DNA from: Ziziphus jujuba | Taxonomy: Eukaryota; Streptophyta; Magnoliopsida; Rosales; Rhamnaceae | NCBI RefSeq assembly: GCF_031755915.1 | Contig: NC_083383.1 | Location: forward strand, 29,821,501-29,885,500 | Direction: 5' to 3' | Length of the DNA: 64,000 nt | In this document: positions 25,473-37,722 of the stretch, piece after piece | Layout: the number at the start of each line of letters is the position of its first letter | Numbering within the stretch: the first letter of the stretch is position 1 | Notes under the pieces: generated by a model | The model's database searches: none | Seen by the model: only the letters and a program-made list of their open reading frames with translations | What the model was told of the DNA's origin: nothing | Translations under genes and position numbers: made by a program

Positions 25473-26490
25473 GATCGGAAAACAAGTAAATGTACACGTG
25501 AGTAATTAATAAATTTGCAAACAAATTAAAAAAAAAAAGGCAATGTTTTGAGATAGGCTAGCAAGTTCAATCGAATCTGTTCAAGCCGATTACAATATTT
25601 TTTCTAATCTATCGACCATATATATATATATATATATATTGAAAAATCGTCCATATATACAAAAGTTTTTTTTTTTTTTTTTTGGGGGGGGGGGGGATAA
25701 AAGATTTGATCTAGATCATACCCAATAAAATATAGTGAGGAAGTTTAATTTTTAACATTGATGACCAAAATACGCCATAGCTAGCTAATATGACATTATT
25801 TATTTATTTATTTTTTTGGCGAATGCTAGCTAAGATTACATGTGTCCCAATTTGCATTCAAGTATACGTTTATGACTTCATTCAATATTTTTTTTTTTTC
25901 GCTTGAACTGGGAATGACTTCATTCAATATAAATATATAAATATATATTCATGTATAAAGGCCGATCAATAAAGCTGCTCGGCCAGAAATTTATTAATAA
26001 GTTTTCTAGCTAATAACATACTAGTCTTTAATTCATTAATTAATTTCACTCGAGTATATATATATATATATATGCAATGAAATTAGTTCCTGAAAAAAAA
26101 AAAATCGAAGTTATAATAATATACGTGAGAGTGAAATTCTATTTGTGTTGTAACACGATCTTAAAGTTTTAATATTTTGCGGCAATTTACAATTTGTTTG
26201 TGTCTCTGTACTCGCAATTAAAATATGTTTATTATCTGTTTCTTTCATTTCTATATTGTTCTCTTGTATTTCATTATGGAAAATACTATTTTCCTATTGA
26301 ATTTGTTGAAATTCAATTACAAATTACTAGTATATCAATCATAGGTATAAGAATTCTTTGAGGTTTAATTGGAAAAGTTTGTCCAATTTGTATATGACAT
26401 ATATAAGCTAGCTAACCCTTGAATATCATTCTAGCTCATATATAACTTATATGAGTCACATGCTTTATGTGAAATTTTGGTGTCCTGGAA

Positions 26491-26526
<36 letters not shown>

Positions 26527-29500
26527 ATAAACTTATATATATATGTATGTGTCTATTGTATCAATTAGTTGGTCAAGCTTCTTAACCATAAAATAAAAGA
26601 AACTAGAAGGTCAAAGTTGACAAAATTATGGCACAATCCATTTTAATCATTAGAATTATGAGAAAATTTCAGTAAAATAAATCAAATCAGAAAAAAAAAA
26701 AGGGACCAAAAGGACGTGATAAAATCATTAAAGTAGTAATAAAAATAAATAAACAGTAGATTGAGTGGTTATTGTTTATAATTGAGAGGGCATAGTTGAG
26801 TGGGTTGAATTAAAATGAATGGAAAGTTTTGATTGGGTTGGGATGATAATTAAGCTTGTAAGCCAAGGAAATTAAACCAAGGGCTTTTGTTTCACAAATG
26901 GGACAAAACCCGTGGATACATCATTTGATTTCATTTCATATTGACTTTTCAGAAATTGAGGCAACAAATTATCACTCTGATTATTAGAATCATTATTATC
27001 GGATTAATTGAAGAAGGTGGTGATTATTACTACGATCTTTCTTTGCTTTAGAGAACTTACTTACCTTGAAATTACCAAAGAACCCCTTGAAATCTGAGAA
27101 AATTTCTTTTTGTTGGGGTTTGAGCCTCTTTTGATTTTTTGGTAGGTGAGCGACCATATTTATTCATGTTGTTTACGCTTTACATCGTAAAGGTGTAGGA
27201 CCCAAACGATCTGTAGAATTTGAAGACATTTTACCTCATCTGATTACTTAATTCAAACACTATTCAATCCATGCCGCCCATTGTTTAGATTTTTACTTTT
27301 CCTTTGTGGAATTTTGACTATAGAATTTTCAAAATTTTAAAAATAAAAAAAAATTATAAAAAAATATTGTTTGTTAGTATTAATAATTTATATAGATTAT
27401 TATTTTAATAATAAAATTAAATATTTTTAATTAAAAGTTATCATATAAATTGATGATTATATTAATAATGATACATAATTAAACTAAAATATAGAAAACA
27501 CGAGAAAATAAAATAGCTTTTGTGCTACTTCTACCATTAATTATCTTCAATGCATAGTTTCTAGGAAGAATAAAATTGCTGAAAATTTTGTCTCTTTGAC
27601 TTGTAAACTTTCCCCCGTATTTGGCAACTAACAAGCTTAAGTCACAGCTTGGATTATGATGTTTGTAAATGTGGCGATCCTCTAACAAATGTTATCTGCA
27701 AACTTATTAGTTATTATAAATCCAATTCCATTTGTATTATTTTTATCAATAAATGGTTGAAACAGAAATAAAAAAATTGTCGAGGTCAATAATACAACTA
27801 TATTCCATACTATGGTTGGCAAACAACAACAATTATTTAATTATATTCGGTTGGCCAAAAATTAATGTACTAATTATGTCACAAATTGACAATGGAAAAT
27901 GATAGTAAGAAGAATTTGTGACACAACTTCATAGTTCATATTATTCTACTACATAATTGAGCATCTATTTGCGTAGTAGCTAGCATTAGTGATTCTAAAA
28001 TGATGATATGATCTTTCAAACAAAAAAAAAAAAAAAAAAGGGAAAATGAACGATAATCTATTGATTTTGTATTTAAAAAAAAAAAGAGTACCAATTGACA
28101 AATAAAAAGTTAATAATGCATATAGTTTCTTTTAATAGGCTTGGAAAAAATAGTCATTGATACTCTAAAAGGCACTCATTAATATTGTTAATTTGTTATT
28201 TTAACGATAATTTAATGGACAAACTATTATTTGAAATTTTTTCAATTTTGATTCAAATCTATCATTTTGTATTAAAAAAGAAAAGAAAATTATTAATCCT
28301 GTAGCTATAAGGTGAGAGAGAATGCCTTTTTATTGTTGCATAATAATATCTTTTATGCATGAGAATACTAATGAATGGTAGTAATTATAGAAATAATATA
28401 ATGAGAACATGATGAGCACCTTGAAGGCCGCCCTAGTTGGTTTTCGGGCTTTGAAGGGTAAAAAAAGGGTTAAATAAAGCAAAATATTGATGCATGAGAT
28501 TGAGGAATGAAGCAAATAATGATGGGGAAAAAGAGGATTTGAAGGTAGGAAGAGACTTCCAAAGGCTAACTTTGCGGGCAAGGAGCCGAATTTGTAAGAG
28601 TGAGGGTCCCATTTGATTTGACACAACCACGCTACCTGGTTGCCATTGTCGGCCTCATGTGTTGCATATGGGGGCCATTTTTTATATTAAGGAAAAATTT
28701 GTGGTTTTTAGTGCTTTTATGTATCCCTATCAATGGACTTTTGTTGGATTTTTGAATTGCACACGTTTACATCTAGCCTAGAATTTTATTTTTTTGAAAA
28801 ATTTTGTGGCTTCGTTAGTCTTGAAAAGATAATTTGCCTTCAAATTATTTCTTATATATTTTCTTTTATGAAGTTTATCCCACATCTTAAAATGGTAATA
28901 CAATACTAATATTCCATTACATTATTCATTAACCAATTGATGAATATTATATCAATGAAAGGGCAAGTAAAATCCAACAGCATTTATGACCTAGGAATTA
29001 AAACCTTCAAGTCGAGACCTAGACACAATATATATCAATTTGATCAACCTTATTTGTTAAGCATATTTTACATCTTAAAGAGTAAGATAGTAAATATAAA
29101 TATTGCATGGTATTATTTATTAACAAATTAACAAATATTACATAGTAAAATGCTATTTTTTAACCATTGGTGACTTTACTAATGTAACCATATATGGTAT
29201 AACAATTTAAGTGACTACTCATCAAACTTAACTTTGGTAAATTACTTTTTTTTCCTTGAAGAATTTAAATTAGTTTTTTAAAATAAAAATTTAACGTATA
29301 ATCAAATGCAATCAATTAGTAATTTCTCTATTAACAGTGTCTGATTGGTAATCTTCACTATTAGTGATAAACAATAATATACAATTATATATATTTAGGT
29401 ATAATGAACATTATAATACAACAAAGGCAAGTGAAAGCCAATATTAACCGATAAAGTAGCACCTAATGAGTCGGTATCCATAATTTGATAAATATATCTG

Positions 29501-29877
29501 GTAACTTTAATATTATTGCATCTTTAAAAGGGATTTAGTATCTTTAAATTAAGATGTATGATTAGTTTTTAGTTTAATCTTTTATTTTTCATAATTGATT
29601 GTGTGTAATTTGCTAGTATTAAATAGTGATAGTTATAATTTGTTATACATTTTAGACAATTATAAACATGAAGTAAAGAAAAAGAAACAAAAATAAAAAC
29701 CAACGATACATAATTGAAGTTGTGTTCAATTTGTGATTTGTGTAATTTTTTTTTTTTAATTCTCCCTAAATTTTATAGTTAGTACATATATGATATATCT
29801 AATAAATTCTATCTATCATTAATACAAACTTGAGGTGAGCATATTACACGCATTAAATAGAAAAAAAAATATAGAAT
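25473..29877. other. Long AT-rich intergenic DNA
   Basis: No gene is supported. (TA)n runs lie near 25620-25640, 26055-26074 and 26489-26516. A T18-G13 homopolymer junction occupies 25666-25696. A GC-richer island at about 28410-28680 has overlapping short open frames on the minus strand (28330-28630), none with a recognised domain. Everything else is low-complexity A+T. Confidence 0.5.
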
Positions 29878-30620
29878 GAAAACTAAAAAGTAGCCATATT
29901 GTCCAACAACACCTAAGTAAAACATTCTGTATAAAAATTAATTATCTAACAAAATCAACAATAAATGATGATCTAGTGAGCTAATTAATTAGCTTATTTT
30001 ATGTTTAGTTACATACAGGATTAACAAATTATAGATAGTAATATTAATTTATAATATTTTCTCTTTTTATTTTTTAATAAAAATTAAGTATATAACAAAA
30101 TCAACAATAACCGATGATCTAGTGAGCTAATTAGCTTATTTTATGTTTGGTTATATACCGGTAGGATTAACAAATTATAGATGGTAATATTAATTTATAA
30201 TATTTTTTTTATTTTTATTTTTTAGTATTAACTAATAAGAAAAATTTAACTCTTTAATATAGCTAATTAAATTATCATAGGATTTGTAAACAAACATAAT
30301 TTTTTTTTTAAAATAAAAAAATTTAATAAAAACTAACCATATTGTCAAACAACATCTAAAAAACATATTATGTACAAAAATTAATTATCTAACAAAATCA
30401 ACAATAAATGATGATCTAGTGAGCTAATTAACTTATTTTATGTTTATTTACGTAGAAGTAGGATTAATAAATTATAGATGGTAATATTAATTTACAATAT
30501 TTTTATTTTGGTTTTTTAATATTAAAAACCTAATAAGAAAAATTTAACTATTTAATAATAGCTAATTAAATTATCATAGGATTTGTTAAGCAACATAATG
30601 TTTTTAAAAAAATAAAAATT
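29878..30620 (+). repeat. Complex tandem repeat, three copies of an AT-rich unit
   Basis: The core CAACAATAA(A/C)(T/C)GATGATCTAG followed by TGAGCTAATTA and TTATTTTATGTTT appears at about 29941, 30092 and 30383. Copies 1 and 3 share the upstream block CCATATTGTC(C/A)AACAACA. Copies 2 and 3 share the downstream block AGCTAATTAAATTATCATAG. This indicates at least two rounds of duplication of a 290-440 bp unit. Confidence 0.75.
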
Positions 30621-31897
30621 TTATACAATTTCTTTTTTTACCTTCATTTACAATTGTACCGCACCATTACCATATACCATAAAATAAGTCAAGTAACCTA
30701 TTAAATTATAACTATGTCTACGACAATATTATATTAAAAATAAACTCACAAAATTATTATTGTTGATTTTTTAAAATCATACCATGCAAAAGTGGACCCC
30801 TTTTATATGATATATACGGGCCAGGCATCAATCTTGGTTGCCATTTATGAAAGGCACTAGCACTATAATGTAATGTAAGGCTACCAATTTATCATATATC
30901 TAAAAAGTGTTGGCTAAGAATATAAAACATAAAGCATAAAAAAAAATAAATAAATAAAGAGAAACACACATTATTATGACAAAATGAGCAGACAAGTCCT
31001 CGTGCACACAATTGTTTTTTTTCTCTTTTTTTCAGCAAAAAAAAAAAAAAATGTTTTTTCTCTTTTCCTTTTCCTTTTCACCTTTTCTTTTGCAGTTCTC
31101 TCCTTTAAGCTGAAAGCAGTACCATAATTTACAAGTTTTGTAACAATGAAAGGTTCTTCACAATTCCTGTTACTACTTTATATATATTGTTAGCCATAGA
31201 TCTACATGTTCGTCAGATTTAAAATGCAGAGGAAAACCAACAAGGTCTTAATATGGTTGACTTTTGAGATTAATACGTCGTTATATAATTCTAGATTTTT
31301 ACACATTATTGTTTAGTCTTTTAACTTGTACATCCTTTTTATTCTTATACAAAGAAAATTGCAAAATATGCGATTGCCATAAACCACAAAAAAAAAAAAA
31401 GCATAAAAAGTAAAATGTTAGAGATATTAAATTGTTTATCGAGTTTATTTGTCAAATTACATGACAAATGATTGTGAAATATTTATTTGGCTTTTACTTG
31501 ATTTTACTTCTTCATTTAAATATTCATTTATCTGTATTTAATTTATATGAATTTTTTAATTATTTATTTATGATTACTTATTTGATAAAGTTTGGACCTT
31601 AACTACTTCTGAAAAAATTCTTTCAAGACCAACTAAATGACAATGATCATTTATCATAACTCCTAAATTTTGGGTTTGATAAAGTGTAAAACTAAAAAAA
31701 TTCAAAACCCCTTTATAAGTTTAATTAAGACATAGATTGTAAAAACTATTCAAAACTCAAAATGTTAGTCAATCCGATGCTTATTTATTTTATTTTATTT
31801 TATTTTTTTCCTTTTCCCTACATGGTTATTTGTATATATTGTATATGTGTGAATGAAGTTAAATATAGGAAGAAAATTAGAAAATGTTATGGATGAA

Positions 31898-32089
31898 TCA
31901 AAATCCAAGTGGATGAAGATCGGAGGGTCCCAAGTTTGGTGTGTCTGCATCATTCCTGACAAGGGCTTTCCTCTTTTTGTTTGGGTATTGGTATGTTAGT
32001 GGAATGTCATTTTCATTCAGTTTAAAGGAACATGGGGTTAGCGGTACCAGTTGCTGTCTTTGAGCTAACTTGAAGATTTTGGTCATCAT
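31898..32089 (-). CDS. Hypothetical small protein (63 codons), unverified
   Basis: An ATG-initiated frame ends in a natural stop and lies in a local island of balanced base composition within very AT-rich DNA. The product begins MMTKIFKL, has a central PLTPCSFKLNENDIPLTY segment, a basic cluster NKKRK near residue 40, and a polar Pro/Asp-rich C terminus ending DLHPLGF. There is no signal peptide in this frame and I do not recognise the family. The basic cluster before a short Pro-rich tail resembles peptide-hormone precursors in layout, but that is speculation. It could also be an exon or a relic. Confidence 0.25.
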   Translation of the reverse strand: MMTKIFKLAQRQQLVPLTPCSFKLNENDIPLTYQYPNKKRKALVRNDADTPNLGPSDLHPLGF

Positions 32090-32750
32090 CAATTTAATAA
32101 AGAAATGGTTATGATTATTTTCTTTGCACCATGCATATATATATATATATATATATGTTTCTCCTTCTTGATTTTTGCTGGTGTATATGTAATTTAAAGG
32201 AAATGATTGTTTAAAACGAGAAGTATCATTGTGTGGGATGTGAAGGCTGCATGCAATACCCCCCCCCTTTTTTTTTTTTTGGTATATGTAATAAAGGTAC
32301 TAATATATGCAGGATAAATGATTAATCTTACTAAAATCATTATCTAATTAATTTGAAAGTCAAATTTTGGAAAAAAAAATGCAAATTTTCTTTCTATATA
32401 AAAAAGGAAGAAGCAAATATAATATGTTTTACACGTAGATATATTTTGTTAGAATATATTTGTTTATGTTTTTGAAGGTTTTCCTCGATTAGGTTTCCTT
32501 TAGTAAAGTAAAAGGAATGGTATTTGTTTTGCCTAGCTACCAACTGAAGTAGGCATAACTAATTCTAGATTAAACAAAAAGACACAACTAATTATCAACA
32601 ATTTTTTTTTTTTTTTGGATGATAGATTGATCAATGTCAATATGAAATTTACCTTCATCCATGGAGGTTCTTATACATTAATCCGCAAACCCTTCTTTCA
32701 TTTAGGTTGATAATTTCATTCCATTTAACATATAACACATTAAAGTTGCA

Positions 32751-32783
<33 letters not shown>

Positions 32784-32869
32784 CGTAAAACCATTGAAGT
32801 TGCAAATAACACAATGATCAAAGAAAAAGAGGGTATGTGGATCTAAAGAAGCTACTCATTTATGGCATC

Positions 32870-32947
32870 ATTAAGCCAGACTATATATTTGTCGTTCATG
32901 TGTTCAGCTTAATTAATAGGCACACTGAAAATATAGTCTGGCTTAAT
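32870..32947. repeat. 17-bp perfect inverted repeat with 44-nt loop
   Basis: ATTAAGCCAGACTATAT at 32870-32886 is exactly reverse-complemented at 32931-32947. The loop is AT-rich. Pairing does not extend clearly beyond the 17 pairs. It could be the heart of a small MITE or a foldback transcript. Confidence 0.7.
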
Positions 32948-34135
32948 TATATATGGTTAATAATCCATTTTATTTTTAATTTTTGGCAAAATAAATTATC
33001 CAACATAATTATAATAATAATGTGAATTTATAGTCCACATTAAAATTTAAATTAAGGTGACGATCATTACAACATTTTGTTCCAAGTATATTCCGTTGTT
33101 CTTTGGTTTTACTAAACTGTAACATCAATTACAAACCCCATAATTATAAGGAAAAAGCCAAAAAACAAGAGCACAGGAAAACGAAAGAGGAAGAGGAAGT
33201 GAGAATGAAAATGCAATGAGTTTTGCGTATGAACTAAGAAAAAGAAAGGCTTTGGATTCCCAATTCCCAGGAAGAGAAAAAGAAAAGGACCACAAAAACA
33301 GCTGCAAAGAGTAATAGAATAGAGCAGCCTTAACAGTTTAGCAGAACAAAATGTGTACTTTGGTTGTGAGTAAGTGAGAGATAAATAATGGAGTAAAAGA
33401 TAAAAAGAGTACCAGACCCCCTACTATACCTTCTACAATTTGGGAATCAATAGGTCTTTTTTTTTTTTTTTAATATAATTTTTAACGGGACAAACTTTAA
33501 TAGGAATGAAGAGGACTGAGAACCCGTGAACCATTTTAATTCTTCATGTTATTTATTAAAACTCATTGTTTCTCGTTTTAGGAATTTAAAACCTTCTCTT
33601 TTTGTTTTTTATATTCTCATCTTTGTTTTCCTTTTTTTATTCCAATCTACTATTTGTTTTTTCTATCTTATTTTATATTTATTCGTTTCTTGTCCATACC
33701 TTAAACCTTGTGCTATAATATAACACTCTCTTAGAAAAAAAGAATATATATATATATATATATATGTATAATATAACACTTTTTTTTTTGTTGAAAATAT
33801 ATAATATGACACTTGAAATATGCGAATTACCATATTGAGACATACTTTTCTCTCACTAAAACGTTCTGAAAATAGTAACATATAATATATTATTCACAAC
33901 GATAAAATCATAGTGAATTCTCTCTTCATTTATTTGGACAATAAGAAAATTTTACTTGAGGCCGAGATTTGAACACGTTATCCATGGACTCTCCAACAGA
34001 TAGCCCAAAAAAGAATTGGGACAAGTCTAGGACAAAAGGCCCAATTTGTGTCTTCGCGCTTCATACAGTTCATAGGACTTTGCTGTATCTTCGTCATTTT
34101 GAGTGAAGCTCAGTGTGAGCTAAGCTGAGCGGAGC

Positions 34136-34170
<35 letters not shown>

Positions 34171-34179
34171 GAGAGAGAG
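34136..34179 (+). repeat. (GA)n microsatellite in the leader of the MFL1-type gene
   Basis: A GA run interrupted once by CGA ends 16 bases before the start codon at 34196. It lies on the sense strand, as in the IDA-like and PRAF genes of this window. Confidence 0.85.
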
Positions 34180-34195
34180 CTCGAAGAACTCATCC

Positions 34196-35365
34196 ATGGA
34201 GACCAGAATCTCTGCCTCTCTCGGCCTCCCTTCCCCAAACCCAAACCACCATTCAAATTCCCTCCATTTTACAAACCTCTTCACCCACTTCACCAATCCC
34301 CAAACCACCCAAAATGCGCAGAACTCCATTTCTCTCCTCCCCTTTGCCTCGGCCTCAGCCTCAGCCTCAGCCTCCACGACTCCCAAGTCCCCGAATTGGC
34401 TCAAACCCACGTCACGAGACAGCCCCAAAGTCAAATCTCTCCTCAAGAACCTAACCGTCTTCGAGCGGGCGCTCATCGGCGCCGGTGGAGGAGGAATCGC
34501 CGGAGCTTTCACCTACGTCTGTCTGCACCCGCTCGACACCATCAAAACCAAGATGCAGACCAAAGGAGCCTCCGAGATTTACCGGAACGCTTTCGACGCC
34601 GTGGTCAAGACCTTCCAGACCAAAGGGATCCTAGGGTTTTACAGCGGCGTATCGGCGGTGATCGTCGGCTCCACCGCTTCTTCCGCCGTGTATTTTGGTA
34701 CCTGCGAGTTCGGCAAATCGATCCTATCTAAATTCCCGAATTACCCATCTGTCCTCATACCTCCGACCGCCGGAGCGATGGGGAATATAATCTCGTCGGC
34801 GATAATGGTCCCGAAGGAATTGATCACCCAGAGAATGCAAGCTGGTGCGAAAGGAAGATCTTGGCAGGTCTTGCTGAGCATTTTGCAGAAAGATGGAGTT
34901 CTGGGTCTCTACGCGGGCTACTCGGCGACACTGCTGAGGAATTTGCCTGCTGGGGTTTTGAGCTATTCCTCGTTTGAGTATCTGAAAGCTGCCGTGTTGA
35001 GCAGCACGAAGCGGAGCAATCTGGAGCCAATTCAGAGCGTGTTCTGTGGGGCTTTGGCGGGTGCAATTTCGGCTTCCATTACGACGCCGCTTGATGTTGT
35101 GAAGACGAGGTTGATGACTCAGGCTCATGTGGAAGCCGTTAGTAGAGTCTCTGCTGCTATGTACAGTGGGGTTTCGACTACTGTGAAGCAGATTTTGAAA
35201 GAAGAAGGGTGGGTTGGGTTCACACGTGGAATGGGTCCTAGAGTTCTTCACAGTGCTTGTTTTTCTGCTCTGGGTTACTTTGCATTTGAGACCGCTAGGC
35301 TTGCGATATTGAATCAGTACATCAAGCACAAGGAATTGCAAGAACTCTCTTTTGTTGCTTCATGA
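34196..35365 (+). CDS. MFL1: Mitoferrin-like carrier, chloroplast type (MFL1)
   Basis: This intact, intronless gene encodes a 389-residue mitochondrial carrier family (SLC25) protein. Residues 1 to about 75 are rich in Ser, Thr, Pro and Asn and poor in acidic residues, as in a chloroplast transit peptide, and include an Ala-Ser dipeptide repeat at 51-60. Three carrier repeats follow, each with the family signature: PLDTIK at 112-117, PKELIT at 206-211 and PLDVVK at 298-303, with six expected membrane helices. The second motif is the atypical PKE form. The Arabidopsis orthologue sits in the plastid inner envelope and is linked to iron supply of the chloroplast; that function is family knowledge. 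The start is the first ATG after a GA-rich leader. The lectin receptor kinase gene follows convergently 2.4 kb downstream, matching remembered Arabidopsis gene order. Confidence 0.92.
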   Translation: METRISASLGLPSPNPNHHSNSLHFTNLFTHFTNPQTTQNAQNSISLLPFASASASASASTTPKSPNWLKPTSRDSPKVKSLLKNLTVFERALIGAGGGGIAGAFTYVCLHPLDTIKTKMQTKGASEIYRNAFDAVVKTFQTKGILGFYSGVSAVIVGSTASSAVYFGTCEFGKSILSKFPNYPSVLIPPTAGAMGNIISSAIMVPKELITQRMQAGAKGRSWQVLLSILQKDGVLGLYAGYSATLLRNLPAGVLSYSSFEYLKAAVLSSTKRSNLEPIQSVFCGALAGAISASITTPLDVVKTRLMTQAHVEAVSRVSAAMYSGVSTTVKQILKEEGWVGFTRGMGPRVLHSACFSALGYFAFETARLAILNQYIKHKELQELSFVAS

Positions 35366-37722
35366 TCGGTGTATTATCTTCTTTGGTGAATTTTTCTATT
35401 CCTTTTGATTACTTCGAGTCACATTTTTGCTTCCCTTTAGAATCAGATTCTGCTCTGTTTTGTTTATGCATTTGTATACGTACGCATATATTTAACATAA
35501 TTCTCTTCATAATGGCTATGTAATTTGTTTCTTGATAATATAAAATAATAGTTTGAGACCTCGGCTTCTAAATGCCTGTGTTGATGAGTGTTTCGCTTTG
35601 TTATGTTCTCCATGTTTTGTCTTGATCTTGATAGCCATTATTGGAACTGGTCTGTGCACAAGGAAATAGTATCTAGTCTGGTAGATATAATTTACTGGTT
35701 TGCTCATTCTTGTATAATGATTGCCTTGTGTCTCAGACAAGAACGTTATGAACTTTGCTATTTATTAGCTGCTTGATATACGTGAGCGAGTCTACAATTA
35801 GCTATATAATTTTTAATCAACATGTTAATTTGAGGTTGCAAATGGTCGCTACTAGGATTGTGATAGGTATGCTCAATTTTATAGCTGGTATGGATAATTT
35901 TCCGTATGGAGATATTATACACTTTTAGAGAACAGATTATAGTAGCTTGGGAAATTATGTCATACCAAAGATTCCCTGAACTTTGCTGGAAGACAATCGG
36001 TAAATATGACTTTTAGCTGGTTTTGTTTCGTTGTCAGTGGAATTGTTTCTTTTAACTATATTAACTAGAATTGTTTCTTTTCCAAATATTTTTGTGAATG
36101 TGTTTACTGAAATGATTGACAAGTGAAAGTGAGAAGCTGTATCAGTTCCTTTTGTTTGTATCTGAGGAAGTATTTACCGTTGGAAAATAATAAGTTTGTA
36201 GGAGTTGAATAGTTCCTTGAAATGGAGTTGGATCATGAAATATTTGGCGGCACATGCACTTGTAGGAGATCTTCATTCTAGCAACTAGCATCTGATGGCT
36301 TTTATACTTTCAGCCCTTATGAAAACTCATTATCTTGTCGAGAGAATTGCTTAGAGCTTACTGGCTGCCCTTTAAAGCAAGAAAATAAACCCTTTTTGTT
36401 ATTTTTTGGGGTAAGGGATTCAATAGGAATTAATTTGTTTAGACCATCCGAAGCAAGAGGTTCAACTAATTAGTAATCCTAGTCTCCTTCTAGCATTCAT
36501 TCTGAGATGCTTGTTCAGGTTATATTGCGAGGTGTGTCCAGAACATGATCCTAGTAAAAATGAAAATTTAATAATTGAGGATGTCTATTTATTTGACTAC
36601 TTGATGCTCATTATTCATATGGGTTTAATGGAAAGTGAAATTTGAGTTTTTTGATTATCGCATAGTTTTCTTTTATCATAGTAAGTCTTTGGTACGATTT
36701 CTCGGAATTGCAGTGGCAGCATTTTCCTCCTTAATGATAGAAACAGTTTGAAGTACTATTCGCAATCCTTATCGGACTTGAAAGGGCAAAACTGTTATGC
36801 TATGGTGCATTTCCTAGTTGGTACTCTATCCTTTGTTTTTCCATTCCTTACTTTTCTGAGCAGAAATCAGTGAAGCTCTCTAAGGAGTGAGTAATAGATT
36901 TATTTTCAAAGATGGAGGAAAGACAAAAAAGAACAAAGTTGATGAAAATGTACCAAAAAAATTACAAAGTTAATGAAAAGAAAGCCGAAATAGCGAGAAT
37001 TATTGTTAACAAACCAAATACAAATACAAGTAAACTAAATACAATCTTGCTTCGGAGAATGTAACACATAATGATATGTACAATGATTATAATATATTTA
37101 TATATGTATATATATACGTGTATATATATATGTATATATATATAATGATACATACAATAACCTTACATAATTTTGTCTAACAAATAAACACAATACAATA
37201 TTAAAAAGCCATCTTTCATATATTTAAGAATGCACTTGGCAGCTAAAACCGATAAAGTGCAAGTTACCAAACAATCATACCCTTTTACATGTTATTATAT
37301 TCAACGCAATAAGGCATTCATTTTCTCCAATCATTTGGGATAGGAAGGAATTTTGTTTCTTCCATCATTTGGAGAAGGAAAAAAAGTCCGAAGAGGTTGG
37401 AAGTTTTCATATAGAAAAAGAACTTCTGGCTATAACCGTTGCATCACGTTCAGATTGTACTGCGCAATTTTATTTCGTAAGACGTGTATAATGACCAAGA
37501 TGAACAATAACCTCTTTTTACATTTCATTTGTATACAAGGCCCCGAAGACATTATGATAGTTCTTCTGATGCTGGCCTTAAAAATCATCTTAGTTCCTAC
37601 TACCAGAAATATACAAAGAAACTAACAATGTTTTTTTTTTTTTTTTTTTTCGGGGGTTAAACTAATGATTTTTAATCTTCAACAAAAACCGTACACTTTA
37701 TATTTGAAACTCAAGTGGAGTG
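35366..37722. other. Convergent intergenic region
   Basis: This lies between the 3' ends of the carrier gene and the lectin receptor kinase gene and must contain both 3' UTRs. It is mostly moderately AT-rich unique DNA with a TA/TG tract at 37080-37145 and a T run at 37629-37650. No conserved domain appears in the short frames. Confidence 0.5.

Larger units (their letters stand above)
30621..34135. other. AT-rich intergenic DNA upstream of the mitoferrin-like gene
   Basis: Apart from the small open frame at 31898-32089 and the inverted repeat at 32870-32947, listed separately, nothing is recognised. (TA)n runs lie near 32137-32156 and 32750-32775, and a C/T homopolymer junction lies at about 32261-32280. 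The last ~200 bases should hold the MFL1-type promoter and leader. Confidence 0.45.

Noticed and set aside
34724..35341. 205-codon minus-strand frame
   Set aside because: Antisense shadow of the mitoferrin-like gene, whose carrier motifs are unambiguous.
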